Source: Auanema rhodensis (lineage: Eukaryota; Nematoda; Chromadorea; Rhabditida; Rhabditidae). From it: a stretch of DNA of 64,000 nucleotides. The translations under genes were made by a program, and so were the position numbers. Below are positions 11,073-22,282 of this stretch, piece by piece (positions within the stretch are counted from its first letter, which is position 1; each line of letters opens with the position of its first letter). The stretch lies in NCBI GenBank assembly GCA_964057225.1, contig OZ059894.1, positions 7,388,131 to 7,452,130 of the forward strand, in the 5' to 3' direction. The notes below the pieces were generated by a model. It ran no database searches, was not told the origin of the DNA, and saw only the letters and a list, made by a program, of their open reading frames with translations.

Positions 11073-11824
11073 ATTTAAACTTTTCTTACTATATATACAT
11101 TTTGTAATTCTCTTCTTCATTCAATTTTTCCCGCTCTTTTTGTAGGTTTTTTATTCCCTCATAATTCTTCTTGGAAGAAGTATTTCAACCTCCTCTTGTT
11201 CTTGCCTCCAAAACAACAAATCATACCGGTCCTGAAGACCTACAGGTACACTGTGTATCAGATGTCCTTTTTAGGAAACAGAAACCACAACTTGTCCTAT
11301 TGTTTGACTTATTGTTTTTCTCTAATAATACGTGATGATGAGGTTTTTATGATGATTACCTATCACTTAACGTTTTCTCCTCTTTACTTTTCTTCCATTC
11401 TTTCTTTTCTCTCTTCATTTTTTTCGCTTTTCGTCCCAATCTAAAGACTATTCATTTCTGGACCTCGCTTACAGTAACCCGTACCCCTCACCTACCTAAC
11501 GACCTTCAGATGGCGTCATTTCCGCATTTCAAAGGTTTTGAATATTTTTCTTAAAATCATGAGGTTCCTATCAATTCTTTCTGTTGTATCAACTGTTTTC
11601 TTCATTTTCAATAAGTACTCCATCCAAATTCTATGTAACGTTTAATGAATACACGAAAATTTTTCCTGAATTCTCAAAATAAATCTTTTCAATTATATTT
11701 TTCTCTAATTTCAATGCGGTATATTTGAATAATAATTCAAAAATATTAAATAAGAGATCATACGTTAGGTTATTTGATATGGTGAAAGCAAAACTGGGAA
11801 TCATATGATAGAGAGCCATCTAAA

Positions 11825-12116
11825 TTCGTATATTTTCAGTAATATATTCAGTTCTCTAAGTCGATTTTTCTCAAATTGAATTGTTTTTTCCTGCTAATGA
11901 GCGAGGCTCGAACGTTAACCTCGATTGTTAGCAATTACGATCTCCCTCTTTTTGATAATATGATTAATTTGATTAACATCAACAGGAATCTGATCATCAG
12001 AAAATTCAACATTTAAACCTCCTATAGACAATTTGTTTTATATTTTGAGAGATTGAAATTAAGATCTCGACGATGATCAGGTTTCGAGCATGTAAATCAT
12101 CAATTTGAGATTAATG
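11825..12116. other. Intergenic DNA
   Basis: No gene seen. On the minus strand around 11890-11945 a GTTCGAGCCTCG string resembles a Pol III B box, but no matching A box or cloverleaf is present. Confidence 0.3.
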
Positions 12117-12516
12117 AAAACTCGTGAAATGGCAATCAGAAAACAAAATATGAAGGTGGAACAGCAGAATCAGTTGATAACAGATATGAAGAGGAATTGG
12201 AGGAGACAGAAAATGAGAGAAAATTGCAAAAAGAGAGGAGAGAGGCCATTGAGAGAGAGGAGAAACGAGAGAAGATATTGATACTTTGGACTGAGGCACA
12301 CAAGAGTTCTTAGCAACTTTAACTGAAAAAAAAACGGCACAGGCAGCATGACGATGTCGACAATGGCGAAAGAGAAGATAAATCAACCTGCGAACTCCTA
12401 TGCTACTTCAGATTCAGACGAGGTTCTTAGCAAGTTTCTTTTTTTCAGAAATAAGAAGAATTTTGAGAGAGGAGAATGATAGAGGTGTTTGAAGAAATAT
12501 TCAACATTGATATGCA
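12117..12516 (+). repeat. Direct repeat, copy 1: coiled-coil gene fragment
   Basis: About 400 bp repeated in the same orientation at 14316-14712. A 61-codon frame (12128-12313) reads as a charged helix, with segments such as EEELEETENERKLQKERR, then a stop. An alternative frame reads MAIRKQNMKVEQQNQLITD, also helix-like, so an old 1-base shift may separate two parts of one ancestral exon. Changes between the copies are mostly amino-acid altering in the first frame (RAEAEE versus WTEAHK), which argues against present selection. Likely a duplicated gene fragment. Confidence 0.6.
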
Positions 12517-13287
12517 AAATTTAGAGCTTCGTCAAAGTTGTTAATGCTTGTTAAAATTTGAAAATCAGAAAAAAACGGAAGCGTTTGTATCATTTTTTAT
12601 TTGAAGATGAGTTTTATTAAACATATCATGCTTATATTCTTGTGCAGATCTGTTCAGCTACCGTGTTTTAGTTACTTTTTGAAAATTTCATAAATAGAGG
12701 AATGTGTTGATTATGTTTGGACTGCTGATACTTAACTGGGTTCTACTATATGAATGATACGACGACAGATATAAAGCGAGAGAAAAGATAAAAAAGAGAA
12801 AATAAAAGAAGAGAAAACATAGAGTCAGAGAAAGAGGGAAGAAAATAGAAAAAGAGGATTGAATAGAAGAAAAGAAAAGAAATAAGAATGAGGTCTTCTT
12901 TATCTTTTCCTTCCCCATCTTCTTCATTTTCATCTTCTTCTTTCTTCATATTCAAGGAATTGAAAAGGAAGACTGTTTGTCTCCGGAACCTGCAACCATC
13001 TCGTCGATGATACTCAATCAGCCTATCAATGTAATCGCTAGTTTTGTCAGCATTACGATGACCATATTTGGTCGAACGACGACGACAACGAAGACGCTGA
13101 CAAAACCTAGGACATCGACCATCGACAATGACGATGACGATGGACTGTCTTGACTGACTCTTCAACTGTTTTCAACATTTCTTTCCTCATCATATTTTTC
13201 TATTTCATCATATCATCATCGTATATTTACTCTATTACTTTTCGTTTTCATTTTTTTTGGGGAAAAAATTGTTTGTCAAAAAAAATA

Positions 13288-13318
<31 letters not shown>

Positions 13319-14315
13319 AATTAAATATTATATAGTTATTTAAAAGAATTTTATAATAACAATCTAAAATCACAATTTTTTTAATTCCACAATGATGTTT
13401 AGAAGTAGAGCTTGTATTAGAACTTTTTTTGATTTTCAAAAACTTGTGAATACTGTCGTGTCGTCGTCCTTTTCGTCAGCCATATCACTTGATTTCACAC
13501 CATGAGCTATTGACTGTTCACTCAAACATCATCTGTATTTTGGAAAACAAAGTAATGATTCTGACCAAAAAAATGTGACAATCTGAGCTTAGTTAAACTA
13601 CAATAGAAAAAAAATTAAACTGGAAATCAGGTTTCTGGGTGTTTGATACTGGCTACAAGAGAAATGAAAATATTAGTTCGAGAGATAATGAGTGGTCAAT
13701 CTAAAAAAAAACGAATGATGGGTAAAGGTCATCGAGAATAAACTAATAGAATACTATCCTTACAAACAACGGAAGCGAAAATGCCAAACCGATGATAACC
13801 ATATCATATAGTTAATATGCATATAGTTAACTGTCTTTATTCTTTTTAGGTCTTTCAATTTTATGATATTATCATTATTTTATCGATTACGTTACTTATG
13901 AAACACTTGTTTCACCCTCTTTCTATTCTAACTAGCACTTTATTACTCATCATTATAAAAAGAAAAACTCATTGAAACACATATCAGTAATCAGGAATGA
14001 AGGAATGAACTAGCGAGGACGAGGCAATACAGTGGGGGTCACTAGCAAAAGTGAAATTTAACGATTAGATCGCAATATTAGATTGCCAAGTTCAGTGCTC
14101 ACACTTGACATGTTACATGTCGTACGAGATTGGAGTAGATTGAACGAGCGATTGATGAAGACAGTGCAATCGTTTCATAAAAATTCTTTTTTTTCTCTTT
14201 AGTTTTTACTTGTTTCATATTTATCCTATATTGGTAGTTGTTCCCTTGTAATCCTTCAATGTCATTTGAAAACGTGAAAAGAAGAAAATAGATATCGGAA
14301 CCTCATCGATGATCA
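12517..14315. other. Non-coding spacer between the direct repeats
   Basis: Contains a purine-rich block (12770-12900), a (TA)n run (13293-13318) and a coding-like + open stretch ending at the TGA at 13152-13154. That stretch reads ...EKEDCLSPEPATISSM... and ends in a DNDDDDGLS tail. It has no recognised domain, no clear start, and is rich in ACG/GAC triplets, so it is not called as a gene. Confidence 0.3.
13293..13318. repeat. (TA)n microsatellite
   Basis: Uninterrupted TA dinucleotides, about 13 units. Confidence 0.9.
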
Positions 14316-14712
14316 AACTCGTGAAATGGCAATCAGAAAACAAAATATGAAGGTGGAACAGCAGAATCAGTTGATAACAGATATGAAGAGGAATTGGAGG
14401 AGACAGAAAATGAGAGAAAATTGCAAAAAGAGAGGAGAGAGGCCATTGAGAGAGAGGAGAAACGAGAGAAAACATTGCTACTTCGGGCTGAGGCAGAAGA
14501 GAGTTCTTAGCAACTTTAACTGGAAAAAAACGGCACAGGCAGCATGACGATGTCGACAATGGCGAAAGAGAAGATAAATCAACCTGCGAACTCCTATGCT
14601 ACTTCAGATTCAGACGAGGTTCTTAGCAAGTTTCTTTTTTTCAGAAATAAGAAGAATTTTGAGAGAGGAAAATGATAGAGGTGTTTGAAGAAATATTCAA
14701 CAATGATATGCA
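14316..14712 (+). repeat. Direct repeat, copy 2: coiled-coil gene fragment
   Basis: Second copy of 12117-12516, offset about 2.2 kb. The frame at 14325-14510 is open over the same 61 codons and ends LLLRAEAEESS. This copy looks closer to an intact coiled coil than copy 1, whose equivalent residues include Trp and His. Flanks of the two copies differ, so the duplicated unit is only about 400 bp. Confidence 0.6.
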
Positions 14713-16520
14713 CCAAATTTGTTAATCTACGTCAAATACAAACATAGTTAAATCTTTTTGTCCAGTACGATACAAAAAAAATTAAAATAGACAGGAATCA
14801 ACAGTATAACTTTCAAAAATAAAAGAGTTATCATAAAGACCTGGATGTACGTCGAAAGTGAATATCATTCATAATGAAATAATCGCATTGAACGGTTGTA
14901 TCTCTTACTTCTATCAATTCCTTCGTCTTCGTTTTATTTAAAAAGATATATCCTATCAGCAAATTATTACGTAATTCTGAAGAAACGACGTCATTTTTGA
15001 AAAAAGAACACGATTAAATTTGTGAAAAAGAATTATTTTCATAATCTTTAATGTATCTGTTTTGCTTTTTTTTGTGACATGAGGTTTTGTTGTCTTTTAT
15101 GCGAACAGCAAGCATGGTAAAGAAGAAAATGAGTTCGGAAGACATGCGGTTCGATTTCGGAAATTCAGTTTTCTTGATCAACTGATGTTCTGTCAGTGCT
15201 ACCGCAATCTGTCTTCATCGGATGAGTGGCTAAATCGTTATAGTTGAATAAAACTTAAACGAGGAAGAAGATGTTGAAGATAGGAAGCTAAAGATGAATG
15301 ATGAGGACGACAATCGTCTTCAAAATACGGTGGTGTCACCATTTCAGCGTTTTACTACCAAAACGAGTAAACGCAACAGCAAACATCGGAATTATCATCA
15401 TGCATATACACTTGATTAGTAAATCTGATCCCTCCTGAGACCTGATGTATACAATTCACTAGTACTAAAACAATATTCAAATTTAACAATTTTTTTCAAA
15501 ACTGTTTGCATAATAAACATCAAGCAGATTTTGTTTTTATTTGTTTCCTAATGAACAAATTCACCAATATAATTAAATATTTTATACATTACGTACTAGG
15601 ATTTATTAAAACTTTAAATTTAAACACAAATGTCTTTTCTTCTTTTTCTTCTTCTTCTTTAGACTACTACAGAACCCTACACTTCAGTCTGTTAATTATA
15701 ATTGTTTGATCCTAATATCATAACGTAGTTCTCTTCTGATTAAATATAGACAATTTAAGAGTTGCCTCTCCCTATCTCTTTTCCTTCTCTTTTACCTCCA
15801 CCTCATGTCCTGCAATCAATCGTCCCTCAAACGGCGGAATCGACATTATCAGATTATCGTGTGAGGACATTCGGGGGCTGTAAGAGACGGGTGAGGAAGT
15901 AGAGGAACAAGGAGAAACGATAGTTTAGACGGTTGTCCAGACCCTAAATATCTTCATACTATTTTCCTCTAGCCTCACTAACAACTCAACCAACTTCATT
16001 CTTGCCCATTTATACCTGTCTTACGTTACAACTCATGTAATTTCCCAATAGTAAGTTTCCAAAGACATGTGATGTAGATGTTTAAAGTCTCAGTAAACAC
16101 ATCTGACCTTTTGCTGATTAGTTTACATACAATGAAAGAAGAAAATATTCTCATTTTACCTGAAATTATTATTTGTGCATGATAAGTGATGAACAAGAAA
16201 TAGCTGGCCACAAGAATTGATGTTGAATAGACATCCGACATCATGTTAGAATGCAAAATATATCTCCGATGCAATGAGTTGACTCTTTAAATCACACAAA
16301 CTAACGTTTTCAATTATTTTGCTTCCATATTGCCTCGGATCTGGCTTTGTGACTGACCATATCATGCCGACAGTTCCAACGCTAAAATCAAAAACCTCTG
16401 CTTAATATTCCATTTTTTCACACCATTTGTGATCCATTGGCCGACATAGTTATACACATGAAACCACAAGCCGTATAGGGCTCATATACATATAGCCAAT
16501 TGATATTCTCACGATTTAAC
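14713..16520. other. Mostly non-coding; two coding-like open stretches
   Basis: 15083-15247 (+) is open for 54 codons and reads like real protein (…RFRKFSFLDQLMFCQCY…, ending EWLNRYS). 15252-15419 (+), in another frame, is open for 55 codons (NEEEDVEDRKLKMNDEDD, then a basic KTSKRNSKHRN tail). They are adjacent with a frame change and no obvious intron, so they could be exons or pieces of a dead gene. No family recognised. The rest shows no feature. Confidence 0.25.
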
Positions 16521-18260
16521 AAAAAGATGTGACGATAGATGAACAAAATCATGAGACAGTTAGAAAGGAAATGGTATATGTGTATATGTATGTAGTATAT
16601 GATATCTATCCTTATTCATTCTATTCCAATCCACCTCATTCTCCTCCTTTTTTTCTTTTCCCCCTTCTTCTGTTCTCCTCATCTTCCTTTTGTTCTCTGT
16701 CTAAAGTGATGCAAGTTGTAGTCGGTTCAACTGATATGATGCCCTGGACGACCTCTCATGGACCTCGGCGACATCTTCATATACGCCTCCGCTCCTCCCC
16801 CGTTCTTCCCCCTCCTGGAATCATTTACTCAATTTGTTCATCCATTGTCGTCTCATTCATTGTTATATGTATATATTTCTAAGTCATATCAATATCTCAA
16901 TTGATTCTTTTTTGATTGTTTCAGTTCCAATACAGTTCTTCCTCTTGCATTGTCTACATTCATTCTCAGATGTCTGCAACTTGTAATCACTATAACCCAA
17001 GTATATCTTCTCCTTCTTGTCTTGCATAGGTTGCTTTTCAATCCTTATTCTACTCTACTACTATACCACTTTGGTAATCCGTCTACTGCTTTATAGTCTC
17101 CACCCCCGCTTTATCATCATCATTACTTCGTTCTCTTTTCCTCGAATATGGTGTCAAGCCATCGCTGAATGTTTATGTGTTGCCTTTATTGACTATCATA
17201 GATGTATCTGTGGGGAGAACCTCCCTTTAATCACTTTTTCTTCTTTTGTTTTCAAAGTCCTTTCCATACAATTAATGTCATACTTATCCTTTTCTGCTAC
17301 CCCCCTCTTTTTCCTACCAAATCAACTGCGAGATTCAGCACGAATTTGCGCCTATTAAGATCTTCCGGCCAACTTTTTTCTTAATCTCTCTTTCTTTTTC
17401 ATTTCTTCTCTTTCTCTCTCGTTATTTTTCTATCATTCCCTCTTTCTTTCTCTACCATTTCTCCATACTTGTTCTCGTTTCTCTATCATTCCTCATTCAT
17501 AGTTTACTATGCCAACGCTTCATATACTTATAGAAATATTTTTGATTGCCGTCGACTGTTAAGGTAACTGATAGTAAATCTCTCTATTTCTCCTTCTCTC
17601 TCTTCTTTTTTTTGTCTCTCTCATTTCTTTGCCATGGTTCTCCAATCAACGATTGCTAAAGTACTTCTCCTTCGCCTTCTGATTGATAATAGGTTGTCAT
17701 TACATTGATCGCCCAGCTCGCTGATTTATTTTCTCGACCCTTTCCCTCTCTCTCCTTCTCTTCTAGTCTCTATGGATTTAACACTATTTTTCTTCTAATT
17801 CTATCATTTCATACACTTCCCTTTCTCTCTATATATACAATGTCCTCCTTATTAGGCAAGGAGAAACAAAATTCCTCTTTTCTCTTCTTCACCCATATCA
17901 CTGGAGGACCTTTTCCCTTCGTAATTCATCTAACCAACCTAACCTTTTTGCAAGTCCCCCACTCATACAATCACATATCACCATCTCGTTCAAAACTTCG
18001 GACCCGATCCAGCTTCGTTTCCTCGTTCCTGTGCCCCCACCACCCCTATTCTCTTTCCTTCCCCCGTCTCTCCCTATCCTTTTGCGTGAAAAAGGGAATT
18101 GACTCGTTTTGTTCTACCGTAGTCAGTTCCTTACACCAACTATCACCCTCTCTCTCTTTACCATCATCAGCAACCACACAACCCCTCTCTTTCTCTCTAT
18201 CTCTCTTTTCGCCCCAAACCAGCATTTGTTGTCTTTTTGACTCGCCCCGACTACAGTAAC
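16521..18260. other. Long pyrimidine-rich tract (CT-skewed + strand)
   Basis: Nearly continuous C/T-rich sequence with TCTCTC and CTTTCC clusters, which creates spurious open frames full of Ser, Phe, Leu and Pro. No splice-consistent gene was found. Confidence 0.5.
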
Positions 18261-19400
18261 CGGAATGCTTGGGGCTGTGCTGCTGGTGCTTTGGAAAAGA
18301 GGGGCCTGACTGACTGATAGTCAGACTGACTGAGGAAGCTATATTATCATCACGATCGACTATACAAAGACTATCTATTAACTTTCAATATTTTGTCAAC
18401 ACATATAGACGTAAACGATAATACATTGCAAATGGCACGCTCACTTTTAAAGCTTCACCGTCTAGGTTGCCTACGAAAATACAATTCTGCCTCTCTCCTC
18501 ACAAAGTCTGGAGGTGGATATATAAAAAGCTGATAAAATATGTATGCAATCATAGAGGATAATCGTCATTCATGTTCATTTGTACACAAGTGGGTATGAA
18601 CCGCAATCATCAAGTTATCAGCTTCATATACATTTCGCTAATACACTGCCAACATCCTACCAAAATCTTAGTTAAATCAAATTCTTCAGAGCCGTGTATA
18701 TAGATACGTCTTGACGTTTAGAATTATCATAACGTAGACGTGTCTAATAGAAGATTTTTGATTTTTTTGGTTCATTTATAGTCTGAAGTCTTTGACATAT
18801 TTCTGTTGACTTAATATCTGCTATATGATGTCGTCACAGTGTTAGTGAATATATAAATTGCTTCTTCTTCTTTTTTACTGATACTGCATTGCCCAATACA
18901 TAGTAACAGAATTCCAGTCACGTCCTAGTATTGTCATTGTCGACGACGTTGACATCGTCGTTGTCATCGACGACGACGACGACGAAGGCATCTCATCATT
19001 GCATTGTCGTGTTCCTGTATCACTTTCTCAGTATACAGAAGAGTGCAAACAAGGTGTTTGATACTAGCCAAACTAAGTCATCTTCTATCTTAAGAGCTTC
19101 GGGTACAACCCAGCAACAACTAGAGATTCAGGGCAGCATGAAAACGTGGAACTATTATAAGAGTAAATGAGAGAAACAAGAAGCAGAGGGAGGGCTTGAA
19201 ATGGATGAGAAAAAAGAAAAATAGAAAAAGACACTTTGAGAAAGAGTGAGAAAGAGGCCTACGGAGGAAACAGGAAGACAATTCTTTCAATAGCATATGA
19301 AAGCTATCTGTAGATAGTGACTTTTCTCTTGATCTGACAAAAAAAGGAAAAGGTAATACAAAAAGAAAAAAGATAGACTCATATTTTATGTTTTTGCGGT
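18261..19400. other. Intergenic DNA with small open frames
   Basis: 18432-18533 (+) encodes 33 residues starting MARSLLKLHRLGCLRKYN, rich in Arg/Lys/Leu with no Asp or Glu, like a mitochondrial presequence; it has no visible continuation. 18912-19061 (+) is open and contains an acidic IDDDDDEG stretch made by a (GAC)n run. A GACTGACTGA-type run lies at 18307-18334. Support for genes is weak. Confidence 0.25.
18968..18985. repeat. (GAC)n microsatellite
   Basis: Short triplet run inside a wider GTCGAC/CATCGTCGTTG-rich patch (18936-18986). Confidence 0.8.
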
Positions 19401-19468
19401 AATTTGTGTGTATGTGTATTACTGATTGCTGAATTATTTCTTTCTCTTTCTATCGAGTTTTCTCTATG

Positions 19469-19471
<3 letters not shown>

Positions 19472-19518
<47 letters not shown>
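19472..19518. repeat. (CT)n microsatellite
   Basis: About 23 uninterrupted CT units. Confidence 0.95.
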
Positions 19519-19522
<4 letters not shown>

Positions 19523-19970
19523 CTTTCTCTCTCTTTTTCACTCTACTTCACAATCTTTCCCCTTTCTCTCTATTTTTGTCTTTCTCTATTTCCCTCTTTC
19601 TCTTTTTCCTCATATACTAAATTGACAACTATACAATGATTGCTCTCCTTCTTTTGTATATGAAAAGAGATGGATTTTGGATCAATTTGTCTTGGTATTA
19701 CCCAAAGAATGATAGACCAAATATAGAGAAAAGATAGAAACTAATGAGAGAAGGAAAAGAGAGAAAGAAAGATCAGTTTCATTGTTGGATTTTCTAATGC
19801 TTGATACCCAGACCAACCAGCGTTCGACCGTCTCCTCGTTTCTGTATTCTTTCTAACCTATCTCCCCACCTCTATTTCGCCAATTTCTCTCTTTATCTGT
19901 CTATCTCTCATCTTTTCATTCCCCTATCTGTGATGATAACGGCTACTGATGATTATGGTGATGATGGAGA

Positions 19971-19983
19971 GGGGGGGGGGGGG
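19971..19983. repeat. Poly-G tract (13 G)
   Basis: Thirteen consecutive G residues following GATGGAGA, unusual in AT-rich DNA. Confidence 0.95.
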
Positions 19984-20250
19984 TTGAGAGGTGGAGTTAA
20001 CATCTCCATAACCCTCTCTATTTCGTTTTCTGTTTCTCTTCTATTCTCTTTAAGCAATTAATATCTTATTCTTCTAACTGATATTCTTGTCTCTTCTTTC
20101 TAATTCCTCCTTACCTTCCTTACCTCTTTCTTATTCGTCTCAGGTCTTCATATCTTTTCTCCTTTCCTTCCCCCTCTCCCTCTCTTTCTCTATCATATAT
20201 ATATCACACTCTCTATATTCGTTTATTTCTATCTAACAGTCTGCAACCAA

Positions 20251-21268
20251 ATTTTGAATTCTCTTCAAGCTTTTCTGTTATGGTTGTTGATTAGACGGAT
20301 GTTGATGAAAAAATTCAATCTTTTCTAGTTTAAGGGAAGCTACTTTATGAAATTTATATTGTTCCAATTAAAGCAATAAAATATTCATTTTTTCTGCAAA
20401 TTTTTGACTTCATTCCCAAAAAAGCTTTTCTCATGCCTCTTACCCTATCTTGTCATCGCCAGTATCTATCACTCCCTCTTGTTCTACATATCTCTTACAG
20501 TCTCTAAATTTCTTTTTTTCATCAAATTCTGCAAATGACGACAAAAAAGAAAATAAGGAGGATGGGTGATGGATAGACAAGACTCATCGATTTCGCTCAT
20601 TACACACCTATAGATGATTGTGAGAGGGTGGGGGGGGGCGTGGGGTGAGTAGAAGGTTAGGGAGTAGAAACTGTTCTATCGTCTAACAGTCTCTACAGTG
20701 TGTAAAAGAGGAGAAAACGAGGACTGCCAAAGTTGGAATGAACAACCAACCTGAAATGGTTGAGGAATACTCTGATGATCATCGTCGTCATCAGCACTGT
20801 CTACATTGCTAGTGCTGTTGACATTGCTTTTGTTGTCATTTTAATCAGTAGCTATTTGAGCCAACTTACAATATTATCTGCAAGTTGTTCTAATTACAAT
20901 AACATGTTTTGCTCTTTTTCTCTATTCTTATGAATTATCCGTTAACCGTTTCTTCCTTCCATCCCTCGTTGAAACTATTTGTTCATATTACCTCTTTCTG
21001 TCGTGAGTCTCAGTTTCGTTTCGAGATTTTTTTCCTCATTGGCCATGTTGTCAATTTCAAGTCCATCAGTACTCCGATTTACCCTTCTTCACATCTTCCA
21101 CTGCCCACTCCTCGCTTGTCGACAGTCTACCGTCTGTCAGCAACTTGTCGCCACGTTTCCACGTCTGAACCTCATATCTACTTCTCTCCATTCTTGTTCT
21201 CCCTTCTCCTCTTTCTCTACCCAGTGATATCGGGCATATTCGTCTTCTCGTTGGGTCGACCACCAAAG
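20251..21268. other. Non-coding, partly pyrimidine-rich
   Basis: Contains a G-rich cluster (20626-20645), a TGATGATCATCGTCGTCATCA near-palindrome around 20772, and a CT-rich region from 20900. The open frames here look like composition artefacts. Confidence 0.4.
20626..20645 (+). other. G-rich cluster, possible G-quadruplex
   Basis: Runs of 3, 9 and 4 G separated by one to three bases; the 9-G run can supply two tracts. The fold is only inferred. Confidence 0.4.
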
Positions 21269-21294
21269 CAACGACAACGTCGACGTTGTCGTTG
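21269..21294. repeat. Perfect 26-bp palindrome
   Basis: The half-site CAACGACAACGTC is followed at once by its exact reverse complement, with no spacer, centred on GTCGAC. Confidence 0.9.
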
Positions 21295-22152
21295 TTGAAG
21301 TCGCTGTGGTCTAGTCTCGTTCTCTTTCCATCTCGTCAGATTCGCCTCAAGATCATTCACCTCCGGATAGATTATGTATCATATAACTTGAAACCTATTT
21401 GTCTAATTTAAGAATCTGAAAACTACAACTATTCTTTTTCTCCTTTCTGACAAAAAAAATTCTATCGTAGTTTGATCATCTTGTACATTTATTTATTTTC
21501 TTACTCTGATCGCTGACAGATAAATGTTAGTTTTCAGTTCCAGTTCAAACAATATTCAGCTTTTTTTGAAAAAAAAATAGTATATTTATCTAATCATCAT
21601 AAGAATATTTTTGCTAACTATATACTGCATAAATTTCAGGCTATATTTCTAAGTTCAAGATTTGTAAATGACTATATCGAATTGATAATCATCCAGCAGA
21701 AAAGTTTTTTCACTTCACTTTTATTTTCTGAAATTCATAGTAAATATAATTGTATTATCTAAACTTGAGTGACAGATGATATGTGGCCCAATTAACTCGT
21801 TCCTCACCGTTTTTATAGATATTTCATTCTGTTTTCGGTTTTTTCGCCTATCTTGTCACCGAAAAAGGCCATGATGATGCCCACCCACCCCCTCTTCTTT
21901 TCCCCTCCTGTTCATATACGCTACTCATCTATCTGAGGTCACTAGGGTCAGACAGCCATATCGTAGACGTTCAGACGAACTGATAAATGGCAAAATTCAG
22001 AATAATTTACTGTCCAGTTCATCAATGAGTTTTTAGATTTGTATTCTTATAACTGATTTGTGTATCCTTGTATACTGTCTCCAATTACCTAATACTAAAT
22101 CTGATTAGTATATTCCTATCACGTATGATTATTGATGTTACTGATTATATAC

Positions 22153-22153
<1 letters not shown>

Positions 22154-22186
<33 letters not shown>
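22154..22186. repeat. (TA)n microsatellite
   Basis: About 16 TA units, following a GATTATATACG lead-in. Confidence 0.9.
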
Positions 22187-22188
<2 letters not shown>

Positions 22189-22261
22189 TTAACATATCGA
22201 GATTTATTATGTTACTCAAACTTTATTTGATAAAGTTCATATGCTCTTGTTAGCATATGAT

Positions 22262-22282
22262 TTTCACGTGATCCACGTGAAA
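22262..22282. promoter_or_regulatory. Inverted pair of CACGTG E-boxes
   Basis: TTTCACGTG and CACGTGAAA flank a 3-nt spacer, giving a 21-bp near-perfect palindrome with two CACGTG sites (22265-22270 and 22274-22279). CACGTG is the core bound by Myc/Max, USF and HIF-class bHLH factors. No gene start is close, so a regulatory role is only a guess. Confidence 0.3.

Larger units (their letters stand above)
2851..11824. mobile_element. Rearranged Polinton/Maverick-like element with two nested inverted repeats
   Basis: The region carries two pairs of long inverted repeats. Pair A is 2851-3836 and 7764-8749 (coordinates sum to 11600). Pair B is 3838-6768 and 8894-11824 (coordinates sum to 15662). 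The order is A, B, unique core 6769-7763, A', B'. Arm B encodes fragments of a protein-primed PolB and an adenain-like cysteine protease, the usual pair in Polintons, which are large self-synthesizing DNA transposons related to adintoviruses. A terminal-like motif beginning AGTATATATACGAGGG occurs four times, facing inward. Known Polinton termini begin 5'-AG, which fits. No integrase, packaging ATPase or capsid gene was recognised, so the copy is incomplete and dead. The right boundary is where the B' arm match stops. Confidence 0.7.
8894..11824 (-). repeat. Inverted repeat B, right arm
   Basis: Reverse complement of 3838-6768. The match ends at 11824; beyond it the sequence is unrelated to that left of 3838. 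Confidence 0.9.
19401..20250. other. Pyrimidine-rich tract
   Basis: CT-skewed DNA that includes the (CT)n and poly-G repeats listed separately. Open frames here are low-complexity (Leu/Ser or Phe/Ser) and are not genes. Confidence 0.5.

Noticed and set aside
11890-11945. Possible minus-strand tRNA with GTTCGAGCCTCG B box
   Set aside because: The T loop is too long, there is no A box, and no acceptor stem can be formed.
12746-13165. 139-codon minus-strand frame with an Arg-rich start
   Set aside because: Half of it is a purine-rich run, and an opposite-strand frame is equally open; no domain supports either.
14107-14121. GACATGT-T-ACATGTC short palindrome
   Set aside because: Fifteen bases in AT-rich DNA with no gene start nearby; not informative on its own.
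17705-18259. 184-codon open frame rich in Ser, Pro, Leu and Phe
   Set aside because: Product of the CT-skewed tract; no motif, no codon bias, and similar frames exist in the neighbouring pyrimidine blocks.
19404-19625. Leu/Ser repeat 'membrane' proteins in two overlapping frames
   Set aside because: They are translations of a (CT)n microsatellite.
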